The notes under the pieces are model-generated. The model was not told the DNA's origin. It worked only from the letters and a program-made list of their open reading frames with translations, and searched no databases. A DNA stretch of 64,000 bases from Bacillus sp. SM2101 (GTDB lineage: Bacteria; Bacillota; Bacilli; Bacillales; SM2101), in the NCBI RefSeq assembly GCF_018588585.1, contig NZ_JAEUFG010000012.1:62001-126000 (forward strand). Direction: 5' to 3'. Below, one piece after another: positions 45,551-54,799 of this stretch. The first letter of the stretch is position 1. Every line of letters begins with the position of its first letter. Position numbers and translations under genes: made by a program.

Positions 45551-46058
45551 ATGTTTTGATGGTGGAGGCAGGGTTCAAAGTTCTTAGCTAGTCTATAATT
45601 ATTCTTTTCGAAATTATTTCGCGTCAGTAGTTATTTGTAATTTTATTTTTTTCGGTAAAATTACCTAGATTGTAAAACACTCACGAAATATTTTTACTAT
45701 ATTAAGGTTTCTAGGCATATTTTAAGGCAAATCCCATATGTTTTAAATTAATTACACGTTTTAAACATACGATTTCATGGAGCATCGTTATAAATAGTGA
45801 ATAGTTTCACGAAAAAATTCGTTCTTTAGCATTATTCGACAATTTATGACGAAAGTTGCATATACAAATATGATGTATTTTGCAATGATATTCATGTAAC
45901 GGTCGTGCGTATTTAAAACGGTGTAGTTTTTTATAGAGGGGGGGAAACTAGTAACTTTGTGTTCACTTTAAAGTCTTGTAATTTAAATTTACGAAACATT
46001 TAGTAAACTTAAACTCTTATGATTATTTTGCTATATTCTATTAAACGGGGTGTGTTGA
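45551..46058 (+). other. Upstream region of GH81 no. 1
   Basis: No gene is present. It holds the palindrome ACGAA-AAAA-TTCGT at 45809-45822. A TATATT box near 46030 has TTAAAC 17 bp upstream, which may be the promoter. A similar palindrome precedes the second GH81 gene. Confidence 0.35.
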
Positions 46059-49000
46059 GTGAAATTTAAAAAAATATTATCTGTTTTGACAGCGGTTACA
46101 ATTAGTGCGTCTATGATGCTCCCATCTTTACCAGCTACAGCCGAAATTTCAGAAAATGATGTACCCGTGGGTGCAGGTGGATATTCTACAGTTGCCAAAG
46201 GGACGCAATTGTATGGGTGGGAACTTCACCCAAGAAGAACGCCACAGGATTTTGACTATTCAACAAGTAATTTAGATGGGAAGCCATTACCTACAAATGA
46301 CTGGATTAGCTCAGTATTATGGTATCAATATTCAGGGGCATTATATGCACACCCTTTGTCATACCAAGCAACTCCAACTGGTTTCGAAATAAGTAACCCT
46401 CCTAAAACTGTTAATACATTATTGGATGGAGAAAATGAACTAGAAAGGGAGCATAGACCTGGACAAATAGATCTTGAGGTTCAAGCGACAACATTTTCTC
46501 CGGTAGATGCACGAGCAGATAAACTTTCTGATTGGGCGGCTGACATTTTAATGGCAAGTCCAGACGGTAGTAAAAATATGAAAGCTACGATTGCTCATGG
46601 AAGTCCATATGCATACTTCACATTTGAGGGTGGCGAGCCTAAAGTTGTTTTTAAAAACCCAACAACGATTGTAAAGCATGATAATGCATATCTACAGTTA
46701 TCCGTAGATAATAATGGTCAAACAAACTACTATGGGCTATATGCTCCAGCAGGTTCTACATGGACTATGAATGGAACTGAAGTAGTTGCAGATTTACCAG
46801 ATGGGAAAAATTACTTTACAGTTGCTGGCTTACCGGACGGTAGTGAAAACACATTTAACTTCTATAAAGAACGCGCTTTTGCGTTTATTACAGATACAAG
46901 AGTAGATTGGAATTATCATGAAGCAAGTAGTACGTTAACGACGGATTATACAATTACAACTACACCAATGGAAGGTGCCAATAGAGAGACAATTACAGCG
47001 TTATATCCACATCAATGGAGAAACAACCCTCTTATTCCAAACTCAGCGCATTTATACGAATACGATTCAATTCGGGGAAATATGAAAGCGATTTCTGGAA
47101 CGTCTTTTAGTACACAATACGTTTACAACGGAATATTACCGACAATGCCAAAGCTTACAGATCCTGCTGATATTGCAAAATTAGAAGATTATGTAAGGCA
47201 ATATTTTGATTATGGAATGTCTTTAAATCCAAATTTTGTTCAAGCTGGAGCAGATGGTGGTAATGGCGGCTATGATACGTATTGGATGGGGAAAAATTTA
47301 GGACGTAATTCTAATATCATGCCAATTGCCGATCAACTAAACGACGAACATAAAAAGGGAGAATTTATTGACTCAATTAAATCAACACTAGAATGGTGGT
47401 TTACACCGACAAAATATAATGAAGCTGGGCAACCAATTGAAGACAATTATTTTTATTATGATGACCATTGGAAAACGTTAATTGGTTATAGTGCAAATTA
47501 TTTTTCAGATACGGAATTAAATGACCACCATTTCCATTGGGGTTATTGGATTTATGCAGCAGCACAAGTTGCTCTACAGGAACCAAACACAGCAAACGCT
47601 TGGGATAGTAACTCACAATGGGGAGGTATGGTTAATGAGTTAGTTGATGACATCGCTACAGTAGATCGTAATTCAGATGACTACCCATTTCTAAGAAACT
47701 TCGATCCATATGCTGGTCACTCTTGGGCAAATGGCATGGGCTTCATAGATGCAGATGATTGGAGATATGGCGGGAACAACCATGAGTCTTCATCTGAAGC
47801 GATGAATGCATGGGCTTCACTCATACTTTGGGGCGAAGCTACAGGGAATTCAGAAATAAGAGATGCTGGAATTTATATGTTCACAACCGAGCAGCAAGCT
47901 ATTAATAATTATTGGTTTGACATTTATGGAGATGTATTTGAACCAGAGTTTTCAAATGATGATGCAGTAATGGTATGGGGAGGCAAATATAACCATACTA
48001 CTTGGTGGACAGAGAATCCAATAGAAGCACATGGGATTCAGATGTTACCGATTACACCTGCATCACTTTACCTAGGTAGGGATCCAAATTATGTGAAGCG
48101 TAACTACGATAATACGTATGCGGAGTTTCCAAACTATTTACAGAAAAAAGCTCAATATGGTTGGCAGGGTCTAGATAATCCAGATACGTGGCAGGACATT
48201 TTAGTGTCATACTATGCATTGTATGATCCAGCGGAAGCGTTAGCAAAATGGAAGGATGAGGATTCAGAAGTAGACCCAGCGGTTGGAGTAGAGTTTGGTG
48301 AAACGAGGGCGCATACGTATCATTGGATAAGATCTTTAGATGTGTATGGCTTACCAAACTTTGATATTACAGCGAATAGCCCATTATATTCTGTATTCTC
48401 CAAAGATGGGAATAACACATACGTTGCTTACAATGCATCAGATTTTGAGCAAACAGTAACATTCTCTGATTGCTTTGAATTAGTAGTCCCAGCTAACGCA
48501 ATGGCTCAAGAAACTGCAGTTAGCCCTGGTGGTAACTGTTCTGCAACACCTCCTGGTGGAGGTAATACAGATCCTGATATAGAAGCTCCTAGCTCACCAG
48601 AAAATCTCCAGTTGTCTGGAAAAACAGCAAGGACAGTAGATTTAACATGGACAGAGGCTACGGACGATACTGGCGTAGTGGCTTATGACATTTATCAAGA
48701 TGGTGAGCAAATAGCAAGCACACCAAGTGTAACGTATCAAATTACTGGATTAACAGGTGAAACGACGTATACATTTGAAGTCATTGCTAGAGATGCAGCA
48801 GGTAATTTATCAAATCCAAGCAATAGTTTAATCGTAACAACAGATCCTGCTCCTGATGATAATGAAGCACCAACTGCGCCAACAAATGTGGACTATTCAA
48901 GTAAGAGTGAGACGACAGTAGATTTAACATGGATAGCAGCAACAGATAATATAGCGGTAGAAGGCTACGATATATATCAAGATGGTGTATATGTTGGATC

Positions 49001-50024
49001 GACAACAGCGACAGCGTACCAAGTGACTGGCTTAACAGCAAATACAACCTATACATTTGAGATCATTGCAAAAGACGCAGTAGGGAATGAATCTGTAGCT
49101 AGTAATCAATTAATAGTAACAACTGATGCAACACCAGGTAGTGGTGGGAATAATGAGATTGTTACAGATAATTATACGATTAATATAATTGACCAAGGAA
49201 CAGATATCACTTTTAAGTTCACACCAACTGGTAATGTTTCTAATTTCGTTGATTTACATTATAAAATTAATAATGGTGCACAGCAAAACGTACGGATGAT
49301 CGAAAATGGTGTGACGTGGGAATATACAATTCAAGGGTTGAGCGAAGGTGATGCAGTAGATCATTCCTATACTTACACATTAGGTCAACCTGCATATGTG
49401 TCTGAAACGTACAGTTATATAGCAGGATCGGGTTCAGGAAGTCCACCAAATGATGTAGAAGCACCAACCGCTCCTCAGGGTCTTATAAGCACTGCACAAA
49501 GTGAAACGACTATTACAATTAATTGGGAGGCTGCTTCTGATAATGTCGGAGTAGTGGGTTATGATATATACCAAGACGGAGTGTACGTTGATAATACAGC
49601 ATTAACTACCTATCAAATTATCGGACTATCAGGAGATACGGCTTATTCTTTTGAAGTGATTGCAAGAGATGCTGCTGGTAATGAATCAGCTGGAAGTACA
49701 ATAGATGTTACAACAGAGGCGCCACCAATAGACGGAAATCCAGATAACGGAACAATTAGTCATGAAGATTTTACAATCGACATTGAAAACAATGGTGGTA
49801 GTGCGACATTTCATTTTACACCAACAGGAGAAGCTTCTAATTTTGTAGACTTACATTATACGATTAATGGTGGTGCACAGCAAAATGTCGGTACGACAAA
49901 TAATGCTGGGACGTGGGAGTATACAATTAATGGCTTAACAACGGGTGATACCATTGAATTTTTCTACACATATACAATTGGAACACCAGCATATGATTCA
50001 GTTTGGTATGAATATACACATTGA
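46059..50024 (+). CDS. Secreted GH81 endo-beta-1,3-glucanase with FN3 and CBM56 modules
   Basis: This 1321-residue exported enzyme hydrolyses beta-1,3-glucans (laminarin, curdlan, fungal or algal walls). The signal peptide ends near LPATA. The GH81 catalytic region (about 40-820) shows PTNDWISSVLWYQYS, HHFHWGYWIYAAAQ and NNHESSSEAMNAWA, the acidic active-site region of the family. Three fibronectin-III modules follow (about 841-930, 935-1025, 1133-1222). They alternate with two CBM56-type beta-1,3-glucan-binding modules (about 1031-1125 and 1230-1321), each ending in a YxYT-like or Y-rich strand. The GTG start follows GGGGTG. The layout differs from the second GH81 enzyme of this window, which suggests different substrates or localisation. 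Confidence 0.93.
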   Translation: MKFKKILSVLTAVTISASMMLPSLPATAEISENDVPVGAGGYSTVAKGTQLYGWELHPRRTPQDFDYSTSNLDGKPLPTNDWISSVLWYQYSGALYAHPLSYQATPTGFEISNPPKTVNTLLDGENELEREHRPGQIDLEVQATTFSPVDARADKLSDWAADILMASPDGSKNMKATIAHGSPYAYFTFEGGEPKVVFKNPTTIVKHDNAYLQLSVDNNGQTNYYGLYAPAGSTWTMNGTEVVADLPDGKNYFTVAGLPDGSENTFNFYKERAFAFITDTRVDWNYHEASSTLTTDYTITTTPMEGANRETITALYPHQWRNNPLIPNSAHLYEYDSIRGNMKAISGTSFSTQYVYNGILPTMPKLTDPADIAKLEDYVRQYFDYGMSLNPNFVQAGADGGNGGYDTYWMGKNLGRNSNIMPIADQLNDEHKKGEFIDSIKSTLEWWFTPTKYNEAGQPIEDNYFYYDDHWKTLIGYSANYFSDTELNDHHFHWGYWIYAAAQVALQEPNTANAWDSNSQWGGMVNELVDDIATVDRNSDDYPFLRNFDPYAGHSWANGMGFIDADDWRYGGNNHESSSEAMNAWASLILWGEATGNSEIRDAGIYMFTTEQQAINNYWFDIYGDVFEPEFSNDDAVMVWGGKYNHTTWWTENPIEAHGIQMLPITPASLYLGRDPNYVKRNYDNTYAEFPNYLQKKAQYGWQGLDNPDTWQDILVSYYALYDPAEALAKWKDEDSEVDPAVGVEFGETRAHTYHWIRSLDVYGLPNFDITANSPLYSVFSKDGNNTYVAYNASDFEQTVTFSDCFELVVPANAMAQETAVSPGGNCSATPPGGGNTDPDIEAPSSPENLQLSGKTARTVDLTWTEATDDTGVVAYDIYQDGEQIASTPSVTYQITGLTGETTYTFEVIARDAAGNLSNPSNSLIVTTDPAPDDNEAPTAPTNVDYSSKSETTVDLTWIAATDNIAVEGYDIYQDGVYVGSTTATAYQVTGLTANTTYTFEIIAKDAVGNESVASNQLIVTTDATPGSGGNNEIVTDNYTINIIDQGTDITFKFTPTGNVSNFVDLHYKINNGAQQNVRMIENGVTWEYTIQGLSEGDAVDHSYTYTLGQPAYVSETYSYIAGSGSGSPPNDVEAPTAPQGLISTAQSETTITINWEAASDNVGVVGYDIYQDGVYVDNTALTTYQIIGLSGDTAYSFEVIARDAAGNESAGSTIDVTTEAPPIDGNPDNGTISHEDFTIDIENNGGSATFHFTPTGEASNFVDLHYTINGGAQQNVGTTNNAGTWEYTINGLTTGDTIEFFYTYTIGTPAYDSVWYEYTH

Positions 50025-50128
50025 TTGTTGTTTTACTTGGCATCTGAACTCGTTAGAAACACATGACATGAAGTCTAGTCGTTATTATGATGTGAAATAT
50101 TAGGTAAGAGTTGTAATCATTCAATATT

Positions 50129-50169
50129 AAAGCATGTTGTAGATTATACATTTCTACGACATGCTTTTT
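50129..50169 (+). terminator. Terminator of GH81 no. 1
   Basis: AAAGCATGT.GTAGA pairs with TCTAC.ACATGCTTT, then TTTTG, about 105 nt after the stop codon. Confidence 0.75.
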
Positions 50170-50243
50170 GTTTTGTGGTAGGATAAGATGGCAAAACTGT
50201 TACTAACATAATGATAATAAAAATTTGAAGATAGGATGACACG

Positions 50244-51443
50244 ATGGCTGCTGAGATACGTTTAAAGGTAAAACCAAAATTTATAAACAAATTTAAAAAT
50301 GGTTATCCGCTTATTACGAAAGAAGCATTTGTCAATATTAATGATTTAAAAGAAGAGGGCACAATTGTTAAGGTTGTCGATGATCGAAACTCATTTATCG
50401 GAAGAGGCTATTATGGCAAACAAAACAAAGGATTTGGCTGGATTTTAACCCGAAATAATGGTGAACAGCTTAATCAACAGTTTTTTAAGGAAAAAATTAA
50501 AGTAGCGCTTCATGGAAGAAGTCATTTTTTCGGTAAGGAAGATACAACTGCATTTAGGGTTGTTAATGGGGAAGGTGACGGCTTAGGTGGTATAACAATT
50601 GACTATTTCGATGGCTACTATGTCATTAATTGGTATAGTGAAGGCATATATACATTTCGCGAATATGTCATTAACGCGTTAAGTGAGCTTGTTGACTATA
50701 AAGCGATATACCAGAAAAAAAGGTTTGCAACAGACGGTAAATATATTGAAGAGGATGGCTTTGTAACTGGTGAAAGAGGGCAGTTTCCAATTTTAGTAAT
50801 GGAAAACGGTGTTCATTTTGCCGTGTACTTAGATGATGGAGCGATGGTTGGTGTTTTTTTAGACCAAAGAGAGGTAAGGAAAACTGTTAGAGATAAATAT
50901 GTAGAAGGAAAATCAGTGTTAAATTTGTTCTCCTACACTGGCGCATTTTCGGTCTTTGCGGCTTCGGGTGGTGCATCAAAAACAACGAGTGTTGATTTAG
51001 CTAATAGAAGCTTAAGTAAAACAATAGAACAATTTGAAGTGAATAGCATTAACTATAAAGAACACGACATCATCGTAGAGGATGTTTTTAAATACTTTAA
51101 GTATGCTGTGAAAAAGGAGAAAAAATTTGATGTAGTCATACTAGACCCGCCTAGTTTTGCCAGATCAAAGAAATTTACTTTTAGCGCAGCGAAGGATTAT
51201 ACAGATTTAATAAAACAAGCTATTTTAATTACCGAACATAACGGGATGATCGTTGCTTCAACGAATTCAAGTGCCTTTAATATGAATAAATTTAAAAAGT
51301 TTATTGAAATTGCTTTTAAAGAAATGGGGAGACGCTACAAAATAATTGAACAATTTTCTCTCCCAGAAGACTTTAGAACGGTGAAAGAGTTTGAAGAAGG
51401 TAACTACTTGAAGGTAGTGTTTATTCAAATTACTGGTGAATAA
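50244..51443 (+). CDS. RlmI-type 23S rRNA (cytosine-5) methyltransferase
   Basis: The 399-residue protein has an N-terminal PUA domain (about 1-80) and a class I SAM methyltransferase domain. SAM is bound at VLNLFSYTGAFSVFAASGG, and the catalytic region is VVILDPPSFARSK. Length and order match the RlmI/YwbD family, which methylates 23S rRNA. It is a single gene with its own start (ATG 50244) and no operon partners. Confidence 0.92.
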   Translation: MAAEIRLKVKPKFINKFKNGYPLITKEAFVNINDLKEEGTIVKVVDDRNSFIGRGYYGKQNKGFGWILTRNNGEQLNQQFFKEKIKVALHGRSHFFGKEDTTAFRVVNGEGDGLGGITIDYFDGYYVINWYSEGIYTFREYVINALSELVDYKAIYQKKRFATDGKYIEEDGFVTGERGQFPILVMENGVHFAVYLDDGAMVGVFLDQREVRKTVRDKYVEGKSVLNLFSYTGAFSVFAASGGASKTTSVDLANRSLSKTIEQFEVNSINYKEHDIIVEDVFKYFKYAVKKEKKFDVVILDPPSFARSKKFTFSAAKDYTDLIKQAILITEHNGMIVASTNSSAFNMNKFKKFIEIAFKEMGRRYKIIEQFSLPEDFRTVKEFEEGNYLKVVFIQITGE

Positions 51444-51447
51444 CAAA

Positions 51448-51469
51448 AGGGATGCCGAGGCATCCCTTC
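51448..51469 (+). terminator. Short hairpin after the methyltransferase gene
   Basis: AAGGGATGCC pairs with GGCATCCCTT around GA, directly after the stop codon. The T run is weak, so termination efficiency is uncertain. Confidence 0.5.
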
Positions 51470-51472
51470 GCT

Positions 51473-51673
51473 TATGAGATATTTTCTTTGTTATATCCTT
51501 CTACATATTCATCGTTGTCTAATACTTCAATAGCATTCAACCGATGTAAAAAGTTCCAATAAAATTCTAAATGTCTAAGCTTGGAATTACGGACTTTCTT
51601 CTTCATCATTTACATGTCTCATAATTATTACAGGATGATTACTAGCTTTGAAGTCTTGAATAACATTTTCCAT
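51473..51673 (-). pseudogene. Frameshifted small gene, unknown family
   Basis: The minus strand reads MENVIQDFKASNHPVIIMRH from 51673. After a frameshift near 51590 it continues SKLRHLEFYWNFLHRLNAIE and on to YNKENIS, with a stop at 51473. Both halves look like genuine protein. A further fragment (WVQVID, stop, NDIVNFGDFKKW) lies upstream to about 51730. I do not recognise the family. Confidence 0.4.
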
Positions 51674-51803
51674 TTCTTAAAATCACCGAAGTTAACAATA
51701 TCGTTTTACACATCAATGACTTGCACCCACCCATTACTTTAATAGGGAATTATTCAACATTGAAGATTGTTTTCCAACCAAATAAATTCCAAATTTTGAA
51801 AAA

Positions 51804-51833
51804 CAAAAAAAGAGCAGGAAGAAAAACCTGCTC
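51804..51833 (-). terminator. Terminator downstream of OFA transporter
   Basis: On the minus strand GAGCAGG pairs with CCTGCTC and runs into seven Ts, about 130 nt past the transporter stop. Confidence 0.75.
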
Positions 51834-51849
51834 AATCGGTTTCGTTGTT

Positions 51850-51954
51850 TGCGCATTTTGATATAACTTCTTAAACACTTAGGGATTCGTGGCATCTTTT
51901 TAAAATGATGTCTCACAGACAAACCTCTAGCAACTAAGGTAACGACAAGAGCTT
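51850..51954 (-). repeat. Dispersed repeat, diverged minus copy
   Basis: On the minus strand it begins AGCTCTTGTCGTTACCTTAG. It shares the internal TTCGTGGCAYCTTTT with the copy at 41089, and its other end is near GCGCATTTTGATAT. It is shorter and more diverged than the copies at 44106 and 58123. Confidence 0.4.
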
Positions 51955-51964
51955 TCTGTTTAAA

Positions 51965-53245
51965 TTACTGTGCAACTTGTTGCTTTAAATTACCTTTTTG
52001 AGAAGCTGGCTTTTGTTGCGCTTTAATTTTATTAATATCCATACGGATAAGGAAAGAAGTAATTAACGCGATTGTTAAAAATGCTGCAAATATATAAAAT
52101 GTAGCATTATAACTGTTTGTTGTATCTTTAATATATGATACGAGCATTGGTCCAAACACGCCTGCCATAGACCAAGATGTTAATAAATACCCATGAATTG
52201 CACCTAATTGCTTTGTACCGAATAAGTCTCCTATAAATGCTGGTAAAGAGGCAAATCCTCCACCGTAAATGGTTAAAATAAGGAAAATTAATGTAACAAA
52301 TATCGCCTGGCTAGAAACTGTTGGTAAGATTAAAAATGCTACGAGTTGAATTGAGAAAAATATGGTAAACACATTTGTTCTACCTAAATAATCTGATGCA
52401 GTAGCCCAGCCGATGCGTCCACCACCGTTAAAGAAGCCCATAATACCAACCATACTTGCAGCGGCTACAGCTGTCATACCTACTTTTTCTTGAGCCATTG
52501 GTGAAGCAACTGAAATGAGCATGATTCCTGAAGATATGTTAATAAACATCATTAACCATAACATCCAAAATCGTTTTGTTTTTACTGCCTCGTTAGCAGT
52601 AAGCTGAGCAAGGTCAGCTTTGATTTTTACTTTTCCTTTTTCTGACGCTTCCTTCATCCCAGCTGGTACCCATCCTTCTTCAGGTCGAGCTATATATAAT
52701 GCTCCTGAAATCATGAGGATAAAATATGTGATGCCTAGAATGAAAAATGTTTGTGATAATCCAACGTTCTCAATTAAATAGTTGGCTACTGGGCTACAAA
52801 TTAATGCACCTGCACCAAACCCCATAACTGCCATGCCGGTAGCTAAACCACGGCGATCTGGGAACCATTTAACTAATGTAGATACCGGTGCTATATAACC
52901 TATTCCCAATCCCATTCCACTAATTAATCCATACGTTAAATAGTAGCCATATAATGATTCAAGTTGAATAGCAAATCCAGTCCCTATTAGACCTGTTGAA
53001 AATAAAATGGCTGCAACGATAGCTGAAAAACGAGGGCCTTTCTTTTCAACTAGCTTGCCAAAAAATGCTGCAGATGTTCCTAAACAAAAGATAGCGATTG
53101 TAAATGCTAGGGCAGTTTCAGTACTGCTCCACCCTAATTCATCATGAATTGGTTTTTTATATACACTGTATGCGTATACAGAACCGATTGAAATATGGAT
53201 GGCAATCGCTGATAAAGCAATTAACCAACGGTTTTTTTGTTTCAT
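51965..53245 (-). CDS. OFA-family MFS transporter (oxalate/formate antiporter-like)
   Basis: The 426-residue protein has 12 predicted helices. Motifs are HISIGSVYAYSVYKKPI at the N-terminus, GGFGAG-type glycine runs (ISGMGLGIGYIAPVSTLVKWFPDRRGLATGMA) and GFFNGGGRIGWATASDYLGR. These are hallmarks of the oxalate:formate antiporter family. Bacterial members may carry oxalate, formate or other carboxylates, and the substrate is not readable here. ATG follows an AGGAGAGG-type site. It is a single gene. Confidence 0.92.
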   Translation of the reverse strand: MKQKNRWLIALSAIAIHISIGSVYAYSVYKKPIHDELGWSSTETALAFTIAIFCLGTSAAFFGKLVEKKGPRFSAIVAAILFSTGLIGTGFAIQLESLYGYYLTYGLISGMGLGIGYIAPVSTLVKWFPDRRGLATGMAVMGFGAGALICSPVANYLIENVGLSQTFFILGITYFILMISGALYIARPEEGWVPAGMKEASEKGKVKIKADLAQLTANEAVKTKRFWMLWLMMFINISSGIMLISVASPMAQEKVGMTAVAAASMVGIMGFFNGGGRIGWATASDYLGRTNVFTIFFSIQLVAFLILPTVSSQAIFVTLIFLILTIYGGGFASLPAFIGDLFGTKQLGAIHGYLLTSWSMAGVFGPMLVSYIKDTTNSYNATFYIFAAFLTIALITSFLIRMDINKIKAQQKPASQKGNLKQQVAQ

Positions 53246-53410
53246 TCGAAACCTCTCCTTTTGTTATGTTAATTGTAAATGAATGAGTTAAGTTTGTGAA
53301 AACTATCACAAACTTAATGTAATTTAATTATACTGTGTAAAAAAACGATTGGTATAAAATTATTATGACGACTTTGTGAAACATTGAGCATGATAGTTGT
53401 TACATTAAGT

Positions 53411-53532
53411 TTTGCACTAATTGTTGCTTTATCGACTGACAACCTATGCAAGTATACAGCTGGCATGGGTGGTATTTTTTGATTTTTAAAGATGACAAAC
53501 GTATATCAGTAAGCAACAAAGTTTACTCATAT
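53411..53532 (-). repeat. Dispersed repeat, minus copy
   Basis: TTTGCAC.AATTGTTGCTTT at the left and AAGCAACAAAGTTTACTCAT at the right are the two complementary ends of the family described at 44106. It lies in the gap 53246-53723, which otherwise shows no gene. Confidence 0.45.
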
Positions 53533-53723
53533 AGCTAATTACTTTTCTGTTAGAGGGTTATCATGATATGACATTTCAACCTATTATAAGTAGTATGGGG
53601 GATATGTTGGTAGGAACTTTTTATGAAAAAAATAATATGATATAAACGAATGCCTATATAACATAATTCTTTGCTTTTTTGTCCATTTTGCTTTAGCACT
53701 CTCAATTAAATGGAGGCGATCAT

Positions 53724-54623
53724 TTGTATCCGCAATACCCATATTACGGGTTTAAGCAAGTAACACAACAGGTTCCTATTGCATTTCCGCCACAGCATCA
53801 AGAAGTTCATCCTGGGCTTGAATATGAAATGATACCGAGGCCAATTTCCGAAGATCCTCATTATCGAAGTGGCAATAAGCTGCACAATAAAGTTGCTATC
53901 ATCACAGGTGGAGATAGTGGAATTGGTAGAGCTACTGCCATAGCTTTTGCCAAAGAAGGTGCCAACATAACGATAGTTTACTTAAATGAACACCAGGATG
54001 CAGCTGAAACGAGGGAAAGGGTAGAGAGCTTAGGAGGAAAATGTTTAGTCATAAGTGCGGACTTACGTAAGGAAGAAACGTCACAGCAAGTAGTCAAGAA
54101 AACGATTGAAACGTTCGGAAAGTTAGATATTCTCATCAATAATGCTGCTGTTCAATACGTGCAATCAAGCATTCTTGATATATCATCTGAACAGCTTGAA
54201 AATACGTTTCGAACGAATGTCTTTGCAATATTTTATATGACAAAAGCAGCACTTCCGTATTTGAAAAATGGAAGCTCAATCATTAATACGGCATCTATTA
54301 CAGCCTTTCAGGGTCAAAAATTCTTAATTGATTATTCGGCTACGAAAGGGGCTGTCACTACTTTTACACGCTCGCTATCTTTATCATTAGTTGAACACGG
54401 AATTAGAGTAAATAATGTCGCTCCTGGCCCTATTTGGACCCCGCTAATTCCTTCGAGCTTTTCGGCAGAGCAAGTAACACAATTTGGTTTAGAAACACCG
54501 ATGAAACGTGCTGGGCAGCCCTTTGAGCTTGCACCTGCCTTTGTATATTTAGCTTCTGATGATTCTCGATATGTGACAGGTCAAACAATACATGTAAATG
54601 GGGGAGTGATTTTAAACACATAG
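53724..54623 (+). CDS. Short-chain dehydrogenase/reductase
   Basis: The 299-residue SDR has an N-terminal extension of about 45 residues rich in Pro, Tyr and Gln (MYPQYPYYGFKQ). The NAD(P)-binding motif is GGDSGIGRA (TGxxxGxG type), and NNAA is present. The catalytic Ser is in TASITAF, with YSATK (Tyr-x3-Lys) after it. The extension and PEDPHYRSG-like linker are typical of the general-stress SDRs of Bacillus (YdaD/YhdF group). The substrate is unknown. The start is TTG with GGAGG upstream. No clear sigma-B promoter was found. Confidence 0.92.
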   Translation: MYPQYPYYGFKQVTQQVPIAFPPQHQEVHPGLEYEMIPRPISEDPHYRSGNKLHNKVAIITGGDSGIGRATAIAFAKEGANITIVYLNEHQDAAETRERVESLGGKCLVISADLRKEETSQQVVKKTIETFGKLDILINNAAVQYVQSSILDISSEQLENTFRTNVFAIFYMTKAALPYLKNGSSIINTASITAFQGQKFLIDYSATKGAVTTFTRSLSLSLVEHGIRVNNVAPGPIWTPLIPSSFSAEQVTQFGLETPMKRAGQPFELAPAFVYLASDDSRYVTGQTIHVNGGVILNT

Positions 54624-54661
54624 CTGCTATATTGTTGGTCAAGGATCGTTATTGGAAAGAG

Positions 54662-54702
54662 AAGGTCAGCCTTCATATGACAAAGAGGGGCTTGACCTTT
54701 TG
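54662..54702 (+). terminator. Terminator of the SDR gene
   Basis: AAGGTCA.GCC pairs with GGC.TTGACCTT, then TTTTG, about 40 nt past the stop codon. Confidence 0.7.
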
Positions 54703-54799
54703 TATGTTCTAACAGGCAGATTAATAGAAAATTAGATATAATAAAAACACTATAGTTTTTTTATGGAGGGGAGTAAAAATAAGAGTCTTAGAGGTTCTC

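Noticed and set aside
51734-51922. 62-residue minus-strand ORF
   Set aside because: It runs through a terminator hairpin and a dispersed repeat, and its composition is not protein-like.
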